A DNA stretch of 64,000 bases from Pterobdella sp. o SKG-2022 (GCA_964035795.1 OZ038321.1:19727932-19791931); one strand, 5' to 3'. Positions 28,501-40,596 are shown, numbered from the stretch's first letter. The notes: a model not told the origin generated them from the sequence alone. A program made the numbers and translations.

Positions 28501-31500
28501 ATTTTGGCAAATTTTTTGAAATAATGATAGTATAAAAATCACTGTTAGTTATGATTTCATGGTTTTATTATTGAGTTTTGATTTTGTTTCAATATGTCTC
28601 ATACCATTTACTCTCAAATCATATACACTAAAAAGAAGTTCTGTTTTATACTTTTATACTCTAGTTTTTCAACGATTATATTTTTACCACTTTATCAAAA
28701 TGACTATAAAAAGTGCTTTTTACTGATTGTTTCAAAAATTTATATTTTAGTTATCCGAGTATCACCCAAAAATGAAATTTACCCGTTAAAACAATGATCA
28801 GTGCTTATTTGGGTATAAGGAAACAACGTTGAATTTTACACCTAGAGCGTCTTAAATTTGATATCTCACTCACCAAAATTCAGCTTGAAAAGACTGTTCA
28901 AGTAACAACTTATTGTGACTTTTATGAAGTCTAATCTCTTTGAGATTATAGAAGCACAAATATAATTTTTGAAACTCATTTGAATATTTGAAGCCTCCTA
29001 TTGTAGTACATGGTTTTGTTTCACTAACATCCTTGAAACCAAGTTGAGGTCACATCATAGACAATTGTGAAGTAAATCATTCATCATTTTTAGAGCAAAC
29101 GTTAAAGTTTTCAAGTATTTTTGTTATGAAACACTTCTAAAAAAAGGCAATTAATAATTATACTTGACTCTTTTGTGATTGTATTGGCAACTGTGATCGT
29201 AGATCTCTCGAAAATATTTCCAGTTACGTTCGTCTTAAATATGGGCTTCCATTGTTGGAAGTGGATGAAAGTTCAGCAAATTTATTTTCAAGCATTTAAG
29301 TCAAATGAATAAATTTTATTTGAAAAGCTGCTCAAATTTATAGTATTCAGTGAAAAAAATTGTTTTTAGTTAATTTCATTTTGAAATTCAATCAAATTTC
29401 AAGAAACCTATTAAAATATAATCAATTTATTCAATCCATGACTTTGTTTTAGCACAAAGAATGAATCAAAAAGTGGGATAAATTTAAATTAAAGTTATTT
29501 AAATTTAAATATTTATAAAAAATTAATTCTTTGTTTTTATTCGTATTTTGTTTTTAATTCGAAAAAAAGAATTAAATTGGAAAGAATGCAGTTTAATCTA
29601 ATAAAACACTTTTTAAACTGGAAACATGATGTTTGCATTGCTTCTATCAATAAGTGGAATTAATTAGTTAAGTACGAATTTTAATCAAGCTTATTTACAA
29701 TTTGTTCAAAAATTTACTTTCATCCATAAACTCCAGAAGCTTTTTTACATGAAATGAGCCTTTTAACGTTATGTAAAGACTATAGCTTCGGTGAGATCAA
29801 CCTCTTCTAATAACAATAACCCCATTGAAACCTCTTTCATTATCGACTGTTTCATACCTCGGTTGAAAAATTAATAAACATCTTTATTTTAAAAACTATA
29901 CTGATAAGATCCGTTTCATGGTATCAAAGGCTATTTGAATTCAATGAAATGAACGTTATCAATACTTTTGATCGTGTTTTTATTTATTCAGCCGTAATAA
30001 TTTATTCAAAAATGAAATATATAACCTAGATAACAGACTCAATTACTTTTCAAATAAAAAAATTTGGGCAGTTACTAGCACTCCAAAAAATTAATTGTTT
30101 GGAAAGCTAATCAAATAAGGTTATCAACGTCTAGCATACACAATACTTTGCTTATAAAATATTCAACCAGTTCTTGTCCTTTTAGAAAAACACCTATTTT
30201 TTGAAAATAATTTTTTTTAGAAATATACTTAATGATGTGAAATTTAATAATGTATCGTAAGCTAAGGTCATAATGTTTTATAAATTGCTTGTTGATATAA
30301 AGCCCCTTTATCGCGATATATTATGAAAAGCTTTGTATATTAATTACATACAACAAAAAAGGGCAGTTTTTATGAAAAATGAATCAAAATCTACACTGAT
30401 TTTTGCAATCATTTCTATTCAGCTGTGAAAATTTTAAAACATAAAATTGTTGTCGTATTCTGTCAAATCGGACACCAGGTTAATTTAAAAATACCTCATT
30501 ACATACTGTTTTAAAGGGAGTTGAGTGAGTATTTAAGAAAATGTTCAAGTGCCACAACTAAAAGACGGGAGTATTAATTGGAAACAGGTCAACTCGACCT
30601 ATAAAAAAAGTTTAACAGTTTGTAGCAAGCACCTGGAATTCTACCATAGAAATTCATTAAACACCCTCATAGCTTCTTGCAGTTAAATTGAATTAATTAA
30701 TTCAATGTGATTGGTGAAGCTGAGATGGTAGTAAAATCTGTAAAAGCAAGAAAAAAATGAATGTTTATTCGTGTGATAATCGCAGTAGAATTGAACTGTG
30801 AAGCACATCAGTGTACGTGGTACCCAGTGGAGTTATTTGTTAAGGTTCAGTACGCAAGTTGCATTAATATTTGTTTTATTAACTTCACAATGGCACTCAT
30901 ACAAAAGGTCTCATGGTTGGACTTGTATTTTCATAATTATATACAAAAATTCAGCATAGTTTTATAGTTTTTATGATTTATTATAGGATTTTCTTTATCA
31001 AAAAAGCTTTTTTTCATCTAATGAATGTATTTTGAATAAATTTTTCACTTTATCGAGTAAACTATCGATAAAAATTTTTAAGAAATTAGAGATTCTGGTG
31101 GGATAGATATCAATTTTTAAAATTTATTAAAAATTATGAACACTAAAACAGCTTTTACCAAAAATATCTTTTTGCACTTTATATATAACCCAACACAAAG
31201 TACTTGTGGGCCCCCTTACTAGAAACTTTGTTCTCAATGAACATTAGAACCATTGTTTTATCAAGTTCATATAAAACCCATTGAAAAAAATTATTCAAAA
31301 AAATTATACCTTTGATATTTAGAAGGCATTCTAGTTGAAATAATTAACTGAAAATGAAATAATTATCAGCCTCAATGCAGGTAACTATGAAGAAAATTTG
31401 AGGAATTTTTAAAAATTAATTGCAACCGGAATTTTAACTAAACTCAACAATTCTTTTGTTTAATTGCTTATAATTTTTTAAAAATAATAACTAAAATATC

Positions 31501-34385
31501 ATATTAAATATAAGTACGAATCATTTAATTTTAAAATTCAGTCAACGCAATCTTTGACCTTTTGAAATACCTTATCCATCATTTTTCTCATAATTATTTT
31601 CCACTTTATTTGTTTTTATTATATGTTTTTATTACATATTATTGTTATTATTTTTTTAGTACTTCCATCTTTATTATACTTATTTCATAAACTACATTTT
31701 TCATTCCACTTTGAATCCTATAACTCACTTCATCATTAATATAAAGTTTCATTTTTTATTCAATTTTTCACTGAAACAATGACTCACTTATTTTCATTCA
31801 GCGTGTCGAGGACCTTGAGAATCTTGGGATATTTCATACGGGACATGGTGAGGACATCTCTTTTAAGCAGATTCGCTACAATCTCTTTGCGTTTCGGCTT
31901 GTGAAGTTTGTCAACACTTTTCTTCTCGAACAAAAAAACAGAACATTCCTGTGTGAGTTATTGCATTGATGCTTGTGAAGGTGGTGATGATTTGAGAGTT
32001 ATATTTTAGGTAGAATGTGAGGGATGTATTGAGAATGGTAATGTAGCTTAAAATTTTGATAATTAATATATCTTTATTAAAAATTATGATATTTTACTAA
32101 AATTTTTGAACTAATAATTTTTCTAAGTTAATTAAATTTCTCAACATGGGCACTTTTTTTCAATAAAATTTTTCTAAAAACTGTACGAGCTTATCTAATT
32201 GTGACATTGTGACGTCTAGGCTTTCTATTTTTTAATCCAACTTAGAAAAATTTTTCAATGGTAGAAGCTGACTTTAGCAGCTTGAAATAAATAGCGTAAA
32301 TAGGTACTATGGAATACCTTAGCTACGTTGCAAAAAGTAAACGTAAAACCAACTTTTGGCATTGCGTAGTTACAACTTTGTAAAATGCATTAAGATTTTT
32401 ATGGTTAAAATTAAAAAATTTTTATTAGTTAAATTAGGACCAAACCGTGGCATTAAACAGGTGATTGAAGAAATAAAAGATATTATGCCTTTTTGGAGAT
32501 CTTGAATTTGATAATAAAAAAATAATCAGGGAATATAATTAAACTAATCAAAAAAGTAATAGTTTGGTGACTTTGAATAATTTGCTTATAAAAATGACTT
32601 ATTTACTCATAGGTTTTTAATGAATTTCTCTGAATTAATTTTTTCTTGTTATATTTCACAACTTTTTCTTAAAGAAAAGCCAATCTCACACTGTTTGTGT
32701 TCATGAATGCGGAAAACTTGGAATATGGAGATTTTTTAAATTGAAAAAATTGATGAAATGAAAATTTATTTAAAAATACTTTTGAAACATGAATAAACAC
32801 AATGCAGATAAAATAAAAAGAAAAAGTAATTCAATTAAAAAACTATATATAAAAAAAGATTTCATTTGAGAAAATATTTTTAACACTAAAGAATTTGGAG
32901 TTATTAAATAAATGTGAAAACAAAATAGTCTCAAAAATCCATTAAGAAAGCTCTCGGAAGGTTTTTTCTTTCGAAATATTTGTCAAATTAAATTCAGTTC
33001 GAAGGACTCATTCAGTCTATTAAGCATTTCACAATCTTAGTCTTTCAAATGTTGTCATACGTTAAAACACAAATTTTTATATTAAAAATGTTTTTTCCCA
33101 AAATATTTTGTAATACTGAGGGTGATGATGCTGTTTCAGTGTTAATAACTCTGAAGCTAAAAAATTGATGAAGTATACCTCAAAAATAGAAAGTATCGAA
33201 GTTATTAATAATTTTTAATTTATTGGTTTTTTAAAAAATATAAAATTAAAACATAAAATTTTAAAAAAAATAGCATAAAAACATACTTTATGTTTCAATA
33301 AAAACGAGTGAAAAGTGCTCGAATGATTTTAAAAACACAGATAAACTAAATCACTTTTCATAGTTTCATGAACCCCTATATGACTTGCTCATAAATATGA
33401 ATATAAAACCCGTTAGTATCATTAAGCGGTTCATTTGGTGCAAGATCTGAAGCGATCCATGCCACAGTAACTCAGACGTGAGTATCCTAAGTTGCTTGCC
33501 TCGAACATATATATTTATAGAGGTTTTTATCGTTACGAAGTTGTTATCGCTAGAAATTTTGTTATCGTTGCATAATAAAAAGATTTAATCAATTGATATG
33601 AAGATAATCGTTTAAGTTAATGGGAGGAATAAAAAGTCATAAACTCTTTACATGAATGAAGTTTATCAAGCTTGGTATAACCCATGGTGATATGTCTAAT
33701 ATAAATGTTTTATATGTGATTGAAATCTATATCTCTGGTATGAGAAGACTTACATTTTTGATATAATAAAAAATTAAAAAAAAAGTTTTTATTTAACTGA
33801 AATATAACTATAAGGATCTATTAGTATAAACAGATTCAATTGATAGTTGAACAGGCTTAGGAATGTATTAATTTCATGACTCCTACCTCTGTCTCATGCT
33901 TCTCACTTGGCTGCAGATATTTTAATGGATGGATTAAAGGAGAGCTCAAAATTCAATTGAGAAATTAGACAACGGTTTAAATTTTTTAAAACAAAAACGT
34001 TGTAGCTAAAGAAAAACTCCCAAATTATGACAAACAAATTTAGCGGTACGATCGTTTTCTTACTTGTTTCAAAAATAATATGTCTAACCGAAATAGTATT
34101 TTTTTTTTGGTATTAAAAGACTAAGCTTTGTTCCAAAAGTTACAAAATAATATTATATAATCTCGCTCATAATTTAATTGTTTTTATTATTATTTTATTC
34201 ATATCTCTATTATTATTATCATCATCAACTACCTTTCCATCCGTGATACGACTAGCTTCATAAATCTTCCAGACTTGACCTACACCACAAGTTCCGGTGA
34301 GCTTTCCAAGCTTGTAGTTGTTTAGCATGGTGTTAACTGCGTTCTCTTCGTTGATTTTGGAAGTTGAGTTGTTTGTAGGCAACAT
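861..34385 (-). CDS. SCYL2: SCYL2-like SCY1 family pseudokinase, 5' four exons (3' part outside window)
   Basis: The family consists of catalytically impaired kinase-like proteins linked to clathrin-coated vesicle traffic between endosomes and Golgi. The exons are 34233-34385, 31788-31948, 11669-11801 and 861-1046. Their phases join as 0, 2 and 0, giving one continuous kinase N-lobe and the start of the C-lobe. The Gly-rich loop reads GTCGVGQVWK, the VAIK position reads VFLFEKK, the catalytic-loop HRD is replaced by HLN (HLNLCPDN) and DFG by GFG. These are the expected SCYL2-type losses. The ATG (34383-34385) precedes a Ser/Asn-rich leader of about 22 residues and is the only in-frame start seen. 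The remainder of the kinase fold, the HEAT repeats and the tail lie beyond position 1. Introns of 2.3, 20 and 10.6 kb are very large and hold transposon debris. SCYL2 is favoured over SCYL1 and SCYL3 by the LAFATEPVLGSLSNVL segment. Family assignment is firm; the joint between exons 3 and 4 is less so. Confidence 0.85.
4141..4528. repeat. Compound trinucleotide microsatellite (TAC/TAA)
   Basis: About 390 bp of ACT, AAT and ATT triplets in mixed blocks. The left end carries three copies of a roughly 30 bp unit made of ACT repeats followed by CCTACTTCTGCTAGT. The right end is pure AAT. The three larger units suggest block duplication on top of slippage. Confidence 0.95.
8055..8142 (-). repeat. 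tRNA-like sequence, possible SINE head
   Basis: On the minus strand the segment begins GCCACATAGCTCAATCGGTG. It contains a perfect pol III A-box consensus (TAGCTCAATCGG, plus-strand 8125-8136) and resembles the 5' half of a tRNA with acceptor and D arm. The anticodon stem is only partly paired, and there is no proper T arm. GATCGGTCTCG about 60 nt downstream is at best a degraded B box. It is therefore a tRNA-derived SINE head or a tRNA pseudogene, not a functional tRNA. Confidence 0.35.
11669..11801 (-). CDS. SCYL2: SCYL2-like exon 3 (hinge region)
   Basis: The translation includes ASLAFATEPVLGSLSNVLSQ and a Pro/Lys/Gln-rich loop, matching the SCYL2 hinge (CTEPV-SLANVL). The acceptor ATCATCAG|C gives the phase needed by exon 2. 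It has a poor pyrimidine tract, as do many acceptors in this window. The donor is placed at GAT|GTTAGC (11668-11667), phase 0; a longer version running to about 11632 cannot be excluded. The in-frame upstream peptide KHPKII resembles MKYPKIL of exon 2, which is probably chance. Confidence 0.75.
17234..17363. repeat. AAT/AAG microsatellite
   Basis: Alternating blocks of AAT and AAG triplets with AGAAG interruptions, purine-rich on the plus strand. It lies about 0.9 kb upstream of the LINE and may be slippage on an older A-rich tail. Confidence 0.95.
18509..19086 (+). pseudogene. LINE N-terminal ORF region, frameshifted
   Basis: The frame at 18509-18964 codes a hydrophilic N-terminal domain with SLSPGRCLMAQQHEPGR, then a Lys/Trp-rich DNA-binding-like segment and an acidic FSELELEEL helix. 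The homologous reading continues in another frame at about 18904-19086 (EEKILLNRLNEINK), so a frameshift lies near 18890-18904. A second shift near 19085 leads into the RT frame. The leader ORF at 18294-18491 (CSSALVGNHPSDGVTI) sits in the expected 5' part of the same element. Confidence 0.75.
19089..21815 (+). pseudogene. LINE reverse transcriptase and RLE endonuclease frame with premature stops
   Basis: A single reading frame is conserved from about 19.1 kb to the stop at 21815 but is interrupted by nonsense codons at 19191 (TGA after KEPW), 20004 (TAG in the finger/palm region) and 20247 (TAA directly after KKGIF, where relatives have Gln). The last open block, 20370-21815 (481 codons), retains YMDDLKLY, the thumb region ALHPRSDVDRLY-like (GLHPRSDVDRLYIPRKDGG), the CCHC knuckle and the PD...D nuclease motif. 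It ends in LGTARILRKVLEL, the usual C terminus of this family. The few point lesions in a long intact frame suggest moderately recent death. Confidence 0.88.
21922..22095 (-). pseudogene. 3' fragment of a second, APE-type LINE, antisense
   Basis: Minus-strand reading gives ILMLWEPRCGKNTRGRPARN, continues without a stop through LINQLTDDTNLDKEDL and WKNKV, and ends RLRST at a TGA (21922-21924). RGRP followed by an acidic DL region and a DR-x-W-x-x-V motif is the C terminus typical of many LINE reverse-transcriptase polyproteins. The TGA is followed by ATG/ACG triplets, like a short 3' tail. The 5' end of the fragment runs into the palindrome at 22078-22123. Confidence 0.65.
22078..22123. repeat. 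46 bp near-perfect palindrome at the LINE fragment's truncated end
   Basis: The two arms read TGGTTCCCATAG-C/T-ATC-A/G-ATATT against each other, about 22 matching positions per arm with two mismatches and a centre of only a few bases. The left arm codes part of the LINE (LWEP), so the right arm is an inverted copy of LINE sequence joined directly to genomic DNA. Confidence 0.9.
31788..31948 (-). CDS. SCYL2: SCYL2-like exon 2 (beta3 and alphaC region)
   Basis: The 3' splice site CACACAG|GAA at 31949 and the 5' splice site AA|GTGAGT at 31787 bracket 161 nt in phase 0 to phase 2. The translation contains CSVFLFEKKSVDKLHK and LTMSRMKYPKILKVLDTLNE. It matches the SCYL2 stretch around VFVFDKK and the LRHPRLL helix. 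The usual catalytic lysine context (VAIK) is absent. The exon is visibly richer in GC than the surrounding intron. Confidence 0.85.
31949..34232. other. Intron 1 of the SCYL2-like gene
   Basis: AT-rich intron. The only notable item is a TATA-like box followed by a GC-richer stretch and a strong 5' splice-site match on the opposite strand (33395-33490). Confidence 0.55.
33395..33490 (+). promoter_or_regulatory. Possible TATA promoter plus first-exon donor (antisense to SCYL2-like intron 1)
   Basis: AATATAAAACCCG (TATA-like, around 33401-33410) is followed after about 70 nt of unusually GC-rich sequence, including GCGATCCATGCCACAG, by CAGAC|GTGAGTATCC at 33478, a good 5' splice site. No long open frame spans it, so it could be a non-coding first exon or a small RNA gene. 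No matching acceptor exon was identified, and chance is possible. Confidence 0.2.
34233..34385 (-). CDS. SCYL2: SCYL2-like exon 1 (start codon, Gly-rich loop)
   Basis: The exon codes 51 residues: a Ser/Asn-rich leader, then NYKLGKLTGTCGVGQVWKIY, which corresponds to the first two beta strands of the kinase N-lobe. The 5' splice site reads AAG|GTAGTT (GT at 34232-34231), phase 0. Reading past it gives only an Asp/Asn-rich run and then a stop, which supports splicing here. No TATA box or other promoter motif could be assigned upstream. Confidence 0.82.
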
Positions 34386-37300
34386 GTTGGAATGGGGAAA
34401 GTGTTTGAGGTTTTAAGGTATTGTTTTCTTTTTATTTTTGCTAAAGGTTTTTATTAAAGAGTTCTATTCTTTAGTGTAATATCTGGTGTTTTGGAAGAAA
34501 GTTAATTTTTTGTGTAACTGATAAAGGTAGATTTCACAGGTACCTTAATAGTATTACAAGCACAATTACCAAACCAAAAAATTTTAAGTTTTGAAGGTTT
34601 GGAACAATTCTTTTATCTAAGGTGAGGTTTTTTAATTAAATAGGTAGTTCCAACAAAATTCAAACTTGCAATGAAACGTTTATAGCAGAAATTGATCAAT
34701 GCTACTCAAGACAATAAGTTATGTAGAACAGTTTCAACATTATGAATCAGATATATTGGATTTTTAATGCGGGAGTTTCCGTTGGTCCTAATATTTGAGT
34801 TATGATTTCCTGAAAAGCATTGATATTCTTTATTGTTTTTTTGTTTATCACAAGCAAACAATAATTTAATTTGTCCAATTTCACCCAGTTTCTATTTTTT
34901 TTAATCAAACCTTTGTTTTAAGTTATCTTCTAATACAGACTAAACGAGAAAGTTCGTCTCTATAAGAATGTATGTGTAACATAGAGTATCTTTATATACT
35001 CAATACTCACCTATGATTAAGTTATATAGATACATTCATACAAGTGTTCTCTACATGAAAGAAAAAATTCTAAGAAAAACTTTGAAAAAGTTGAAAGAAG
35101 ATGTTTAGTTTGAGTTGATAGTTTTCTAAATGACTGTTTGCAAGCAAACATGGAACTAACTCTTAAATTTCTGTTTGCCTAAATAAATTCTTCCAAATCA
35201 TTCTTTTATTCCTTTTCTTTATGCTTCTGGCACTTTTATACACATAAACCATACATGTGCCGTCATTTTTACTCTAATTTTTTGTGATGTTTTTTCTTTT
35301 TTCTATAATTTTTCATTTCAGTTTTTTTGTGATTTTAGTGTGATGAGCGTTTCGCTTTGAAATAATAAGTACATTTGTCACATCTGTATGGATTTTAAAA
35401 GAAAAATGATGAAAAATGACGTAGCATATAAATTGAAAGTTTTATCATTTGTAGCTATGGAAATGAATTACATACAAAAAATTTTCAAAATTTTGGGCTA
35501 TAAATAATTCGCTTTACTTTTTCATTCGGAATTTTTCAAAGATTTTTTTGTTTGAAAGCTTAATCAGATTATCTCATTGAAATACCAACAACTTTTGTCA
35601 TTCTTCATAAAAAAAACCTAAACTTTTACATACACCATTTGGATTTGATATTTTAATGAGAGCTGAAATTTATCTTTGATGTGCTACCTTTATATTTTAA
35701 GTAGGTTTTTCGACATAAAGCACACATAATATAGGGTTTGAACAGTGTTTTCAAGTTTGATATAATTTTGTGAAAATTAAATATATGATTTTATGAGACC
35801 AGTTTTGATCATTTTTCGTGTTTTTAAATTAAATTTTTCATTAGTTTTGTTAAAAGTATTTTTTTCCTATATTTGAATGAAGATTTATTAAGAAAGATTT
35901 GAAGGAGCTCCAACCTTTAAATGATACTAATTTAATTTTGTTTTGTTTTGAAAAAATCTTTGATTTCAAAAAATTTTTTTTTCATTTTAAACTAAAAAGT
36001 ATAAGTTATCAAAAAGACCCTAATAAAATATCTTTCAATATAAAAAAACGCTTGATGCAGGTTATTTTCAAAATATTTCCTATGGCAAACAAAAAATTAT
36101 TTTATTTTGTGAAATTTTAAAATTTAAAAAAAAATGTTAAATCCAAGTTATGAAATCTGAAATTTTTGATTGTGGAACCGAAACACATCCGATTTAAAAT
36201 CACAAAATTTCTAGAGAGGCAAAAAATGCTCTGAATCGGCTTGCACTCCGAAAAACGAATAAGTCTTCGAGTTGTAACGGAAGGAAAGCAAAAATAATTT
36301 TACAGTTTTTATGACAATGCATGCAGCGTGTATAAGGCTATAAAAGCTGTACTTTGGAGTGAAACATGTGATGAAAAATAGTTAATCGAAAAGGTAAGGG
36401 ATTGATGAGTGGAAGGCATGGAAGATGATGTATTAAGTTAATGTAGGTTGTAATTATCAGGAATATGTGGCAAATACATCATACATGTGTTAAGTATGAG
36501 TTGAAGTGCATAATTCAAGGAAACTAATATGATGCATAAGGCGAGACCCGCCAACAAATACATTGACGCTATATGGCAATTTATGGCCGAATACTTCAAA
36601 TTGATGGCAAATCTTCATTATTAACTCATAAAAGTAATATAAAAAAGTTTTTTCAAAAATTGGTATTCAATGAAACGATTCATTAAAGATTTTCTCATAA
36701 GCTTAACAAATCAAGTAAGCGTTTATGGCGTATAGAAGCGCAGACGTCCTAGCTTCTCATGTACTCGAGAGTGCGTAATTTAATTATGTCAGGGTTTATT
36801 TGAGCTTTTAAGAGCTTCAATTTATTTCAAAATTTCAATTCCATCATTTAAGCTTCGTTGAGTTTTAAATTTCAATTTTCTTCAGTCATCAGTTGTTGTT
36901 ATTGAGCGGGTTTCAAACGCCTTTCTTTGAAGGACAAATACCACATTTAGGCATTCTTTCAAGACATTTTACAATATGTATTCAATGCTTCAAAGATCAT
37001 TTATCAAAAGCTTTTTTCGCTTCAATGGGACTTTTTTTACAATTAAACTAATGGTTGGAAGCTTACTTTAAACGTCAAATCATTTTTTATAAGCTTTGTA
37101 AGAAAAGAAATATTATTCACAAATGTGAAAAACATAGTTTTAGAATGTAATAATTACTTTGTCAAAGCTCACCTCAAGTGTAAAGATACTATTAACTAAA
37201 TGAGAAGATGAAAGATGCATTGATTTTAAAATATAATTCATTTAAAGAGGGTTGAATGCTCTGAATTCTGATCTCCTCAACGGCGTAATAAGACTAATCA

Positions 37301-40300
37301 TAGCCGAATAACCTGCTTTTTTTCTGTTTGATGTTGCCATTTATTTTATTATTGCGTTTAGATTGGCTACTTTTCGCCATACTCATTCAATGTTAATCTA
37401 TATTTTCGTATGAAAAACATTGAAAAAAGATAAATAGAAGCAAATGAAAAACCTATTATATAAACTGAAAGTATTTCAACTGAATTAATCAGAAACCTGA
37501 AGCGTGTTAATATTTTGAATGATAGCTACAATTTTTTTAATATTCTTAATGCTTCTGTTATTTGGCAAATAAAAATACAAGGTACTTGCTTTGCGCTGGA
37601 TGGTTCTGGAATGTCACCTTAACGTCTACATAAACTTGTATGACTTTTTCAAATTTTAGGATAATAGCCAGTTTTCTTAACGGAATTTTCTTTTAATTGC
37701 TTTCAATTATCATTTTATTATGTTAAATTATTTTAACTCAGTTCCAATTTCTTCTAGCTTCTTGTAATGAAGCTGTCGGTCTAAACACTTATTTTTTTTA
37801 AATATTTTGATATCGTTCATAAGGGTTTTTTAAACTAAAAATTGAATTTTTTTTGAAAATGTAATTTTTTAATTGCCAACACAGAAAAATGAGTATTTTT
37901 TCTTTATAAGAGATTTAAAAGTTAAACCCTCGTTATTGAAAAGATGAAGAATAGAGTATACTTGGTCAGAGTATAGATTCTCTAAAAGAGATAAATTTCT
38001 TTTTGATTTATCTAAAAAATTCATTCATGGAAATTTTTTTAATTTAGATTAAGTTATAAAAATTTTTAATTTTAAAAACTCAATTTTTTTCTAGCGTCAT
38101 TCTTACATAGAGGTTTATTATATGAAATACTACTCAAACTTGAAGGATTTTTCATAATTAATCAGAAAACTTCTTAGAAAAATTTTATTTTCACATAAGT
38201 TTTGACAGTAAATCCAAACTGATTATTTTCCATACTAAAACATATTTTTTTGGATATTATATATATATATATGTTTGCATTGATTCAATTAAATATCACT
38301 AAACATAACACTTTTTTCAAACGTCATGGCAAGTGTCACAGACCTACAAAGCTACAGAAATGTGCATGAAAAATTAAATGTCATCAATGAATATAATTTC
38401 AAAACACTAGTAAGTTTATAAAGATACGAAGCTTTTCGTTAACAACGTAACATTTTCAAGTATGAGAAACCGTTTTATTGATATTATTATGGCAACAGAT
38501 AAAAGTTAATTTATAATAGGCCTCATTTTATTAGAGTTGCTTACATATTTTCATTTTTTATTATCTTTGATTTACATTGTAGTCTACGTCACTATTATTT
38601 TAGTAATAATTTTTGCAATAATTATGGGGTTTAGAATTAACTTTTATCTGTTGCCATAGTAATATCAATAAAACGGTTTCTCATACTTGAAAATGTTACG
38701 TTGTTAACGAAAAGCTTCGTATCTTTATAAACTTACTAGTTTTCTGAAATTATATTCATTTTACGGTTTGGTTTCTGAAAAAATCATAAATGTCATCAGT
38801 TATATAAGTTTAAAGTAACTTTTTGATGTGATAAGAAGGAAGTTGACTGAAGGTTTTAGAGATTAACTGATTTTTGGTTGCAAAACTTATGAAATTCAAA
38901 AAATTCTAAGGTATTTTTTGTTTGAAGCATTTTTCTTTTTTTTCAATGACAATGCACTTCTTAATGCACTGTTAACGTTGAGCTTTGTACTTTTTGAATA
39001 AAATTATTTCAACGTATTTTAGTATATTTATATTCAGTTACTATATTTTATATTTTAAATCTGTTTAATTAAATTTTATAAAAATGTTCGTTCAAAAACT
39101 CAAAAGTTTTAAAAGCGCATTTTTCATTTTTTGTTATTAACATACTAAAGACATGCAAATCACTCAAGTTACATAAAAAAACAATATAAAACACACGCAA
39201 AACAGACTTATTATTTGAAAAATAATTTTTTCGTGAAATAATTAAATCGTAAACTGCGTCTTGATGTACGTAAAGTACGTAAGAAATTTCGTCAGATTAA
39301 GTTTTCTTTTAAGCATGTTAAGAAAACTCGAAAATATCTGTTAAAATCATGCTGTTCTAATGCTATGAAAATTTTTTTTAAATTAAAAAAAAAATAAATA
39401 GTGAGAAACAGTGTTATATTGAGTTTTAAAGGAAAACGAAAAGACAAGAAGTTTTAAAATATAATTTTATTCTGGGAACAATATTTCTTCTTTACATTGC
39501 TATTTCAAGAATTTCGCTTTTTAATATATGTCATATATTAAATCAAACAAAAATCTTTTTTAACTGTACGATCTCTTCCAGAAAAAAACAATGCTGAAAA
39601 TATATTTTTATAGTACTTCAAAACATCAATTCAAACACTTTTTGAAATTTCAAACTATCTGAGTTATCAAAAAAAACAGTCAAAATGCCTCTATAAACAT
39701 GAAAAGAACTGCGCGTAAGTCTAGGTCATTTTGATATCATACGATTTGAAGATAACCTAATAATATCTGCCTTAACAGCCAATCACATCACTGCTTGAAA
39801 ACACACAGATGTTTTCATACGGCGTTTTAGCAAACTTTTTTTTTTAATTTTTCAAAGTTTCAAGCATTTTTTTTAGTTATTTTCAAATTGACAATGAACA
39901 AGACTGCATGAAGGCGAAAAAGATTTTTAAAAAGTTTAGATTATTTAATTTTAGCACTAAAATTGTTAAAAAAAAAATTTTTTAAGACTTCCAGCTTAAA
40001 TAACAGGAAATTTTAGGTTGAAAATTTTGAATGATCAAAAAATTGCATGGTTTTAATTCACGCTAGATTTAAATTGGGTCATAAAAGGCTCTAAAATATT
40101 TTTGAGTTATGCACTATTCAAATGAAGTAATAAATTTGATAAAAGAAGCTAAGGCAATTATATCCAGCCAGAATTTAATTCTTTCAAAAAAATTTTGTGA
40201 ATTATTTTTTTATTCTTTGAGTAATTTTTAATCTCATTTGAAATTAGTTCTTCCAATACTAAAAGGTGGTTTGGGCTATTTATGACAAAATAAACGTATT

Positions 40301-40596
40301 TACTCTCGGTCGGCCAATTAGTGTAATTTCAAAATTTCTTTTCTAATTAAAATAAATTGATATATTTTGATTAAATTCTTTAATGAATTTTAGCTGAAAT
40401 GAATACTTAAATGATAGAGGTCTCAAAAAACAATTGATTTATGGCAAATTTAATTCTAACAAGATTCAATGCAAAATGAAACATCAGTCAACCACCTCTT
40501 GAGTTTTTCTAGCATTTTTCAAAACTTCATACAACCAAAACACTCAACTACTTCAAAGAATTAGGTTCAAATTTCACCAAGTACGGTATCTTCAGG
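34386..40596. other. Intergenic region with inverted-repeat element
   Basis: Six kilobases between the SCYL2-like start and the next minus-strand gene. Apart from the 38386-38760 element I see only AT-rich sequence. A GC-richer patch at 36160-36300 and another at 36715-36780 have no open frame or match that I recognise. Confidence 0.55.
38386..38760. mobile_element. Long inverted-repeat (fold-back/MITE-like) element
   Basis: The left arm 38386-38511 and right arm 38635-38760 are inverted copies of 126 nt with only three mismatches, separated by about 123 bp of AT-rich loop. Each arm includes GATACGAAGCTTTTCGTTAA and AACGTAACATTTTCAAGTAT. There is no coding capacity and no obvious target-site duplication. 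It fits a non-autonomous fold-back or MITE-type element. Short degenerate relatives of the arm occur elsewhere in the window. The loop shows nothing recognisable. Confidence 0.8.

Larger units (their letters stand above)
11802..31787. other. Intron 2 of the SCYL2-like gene, about 20 kb
   Basis: AT-rich intron holding the RLE-type LINE (18288-21893), the antisense LINE fragment with palindrome (21922-22123), an AAT/AAG microsatellite (17234-17363) and one weak exon-like stretch on the plus strand (15091-15194). From about 22.2 to 31.7 kb I see no gene, RNA or recognisable element. Confidence 0.6.
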
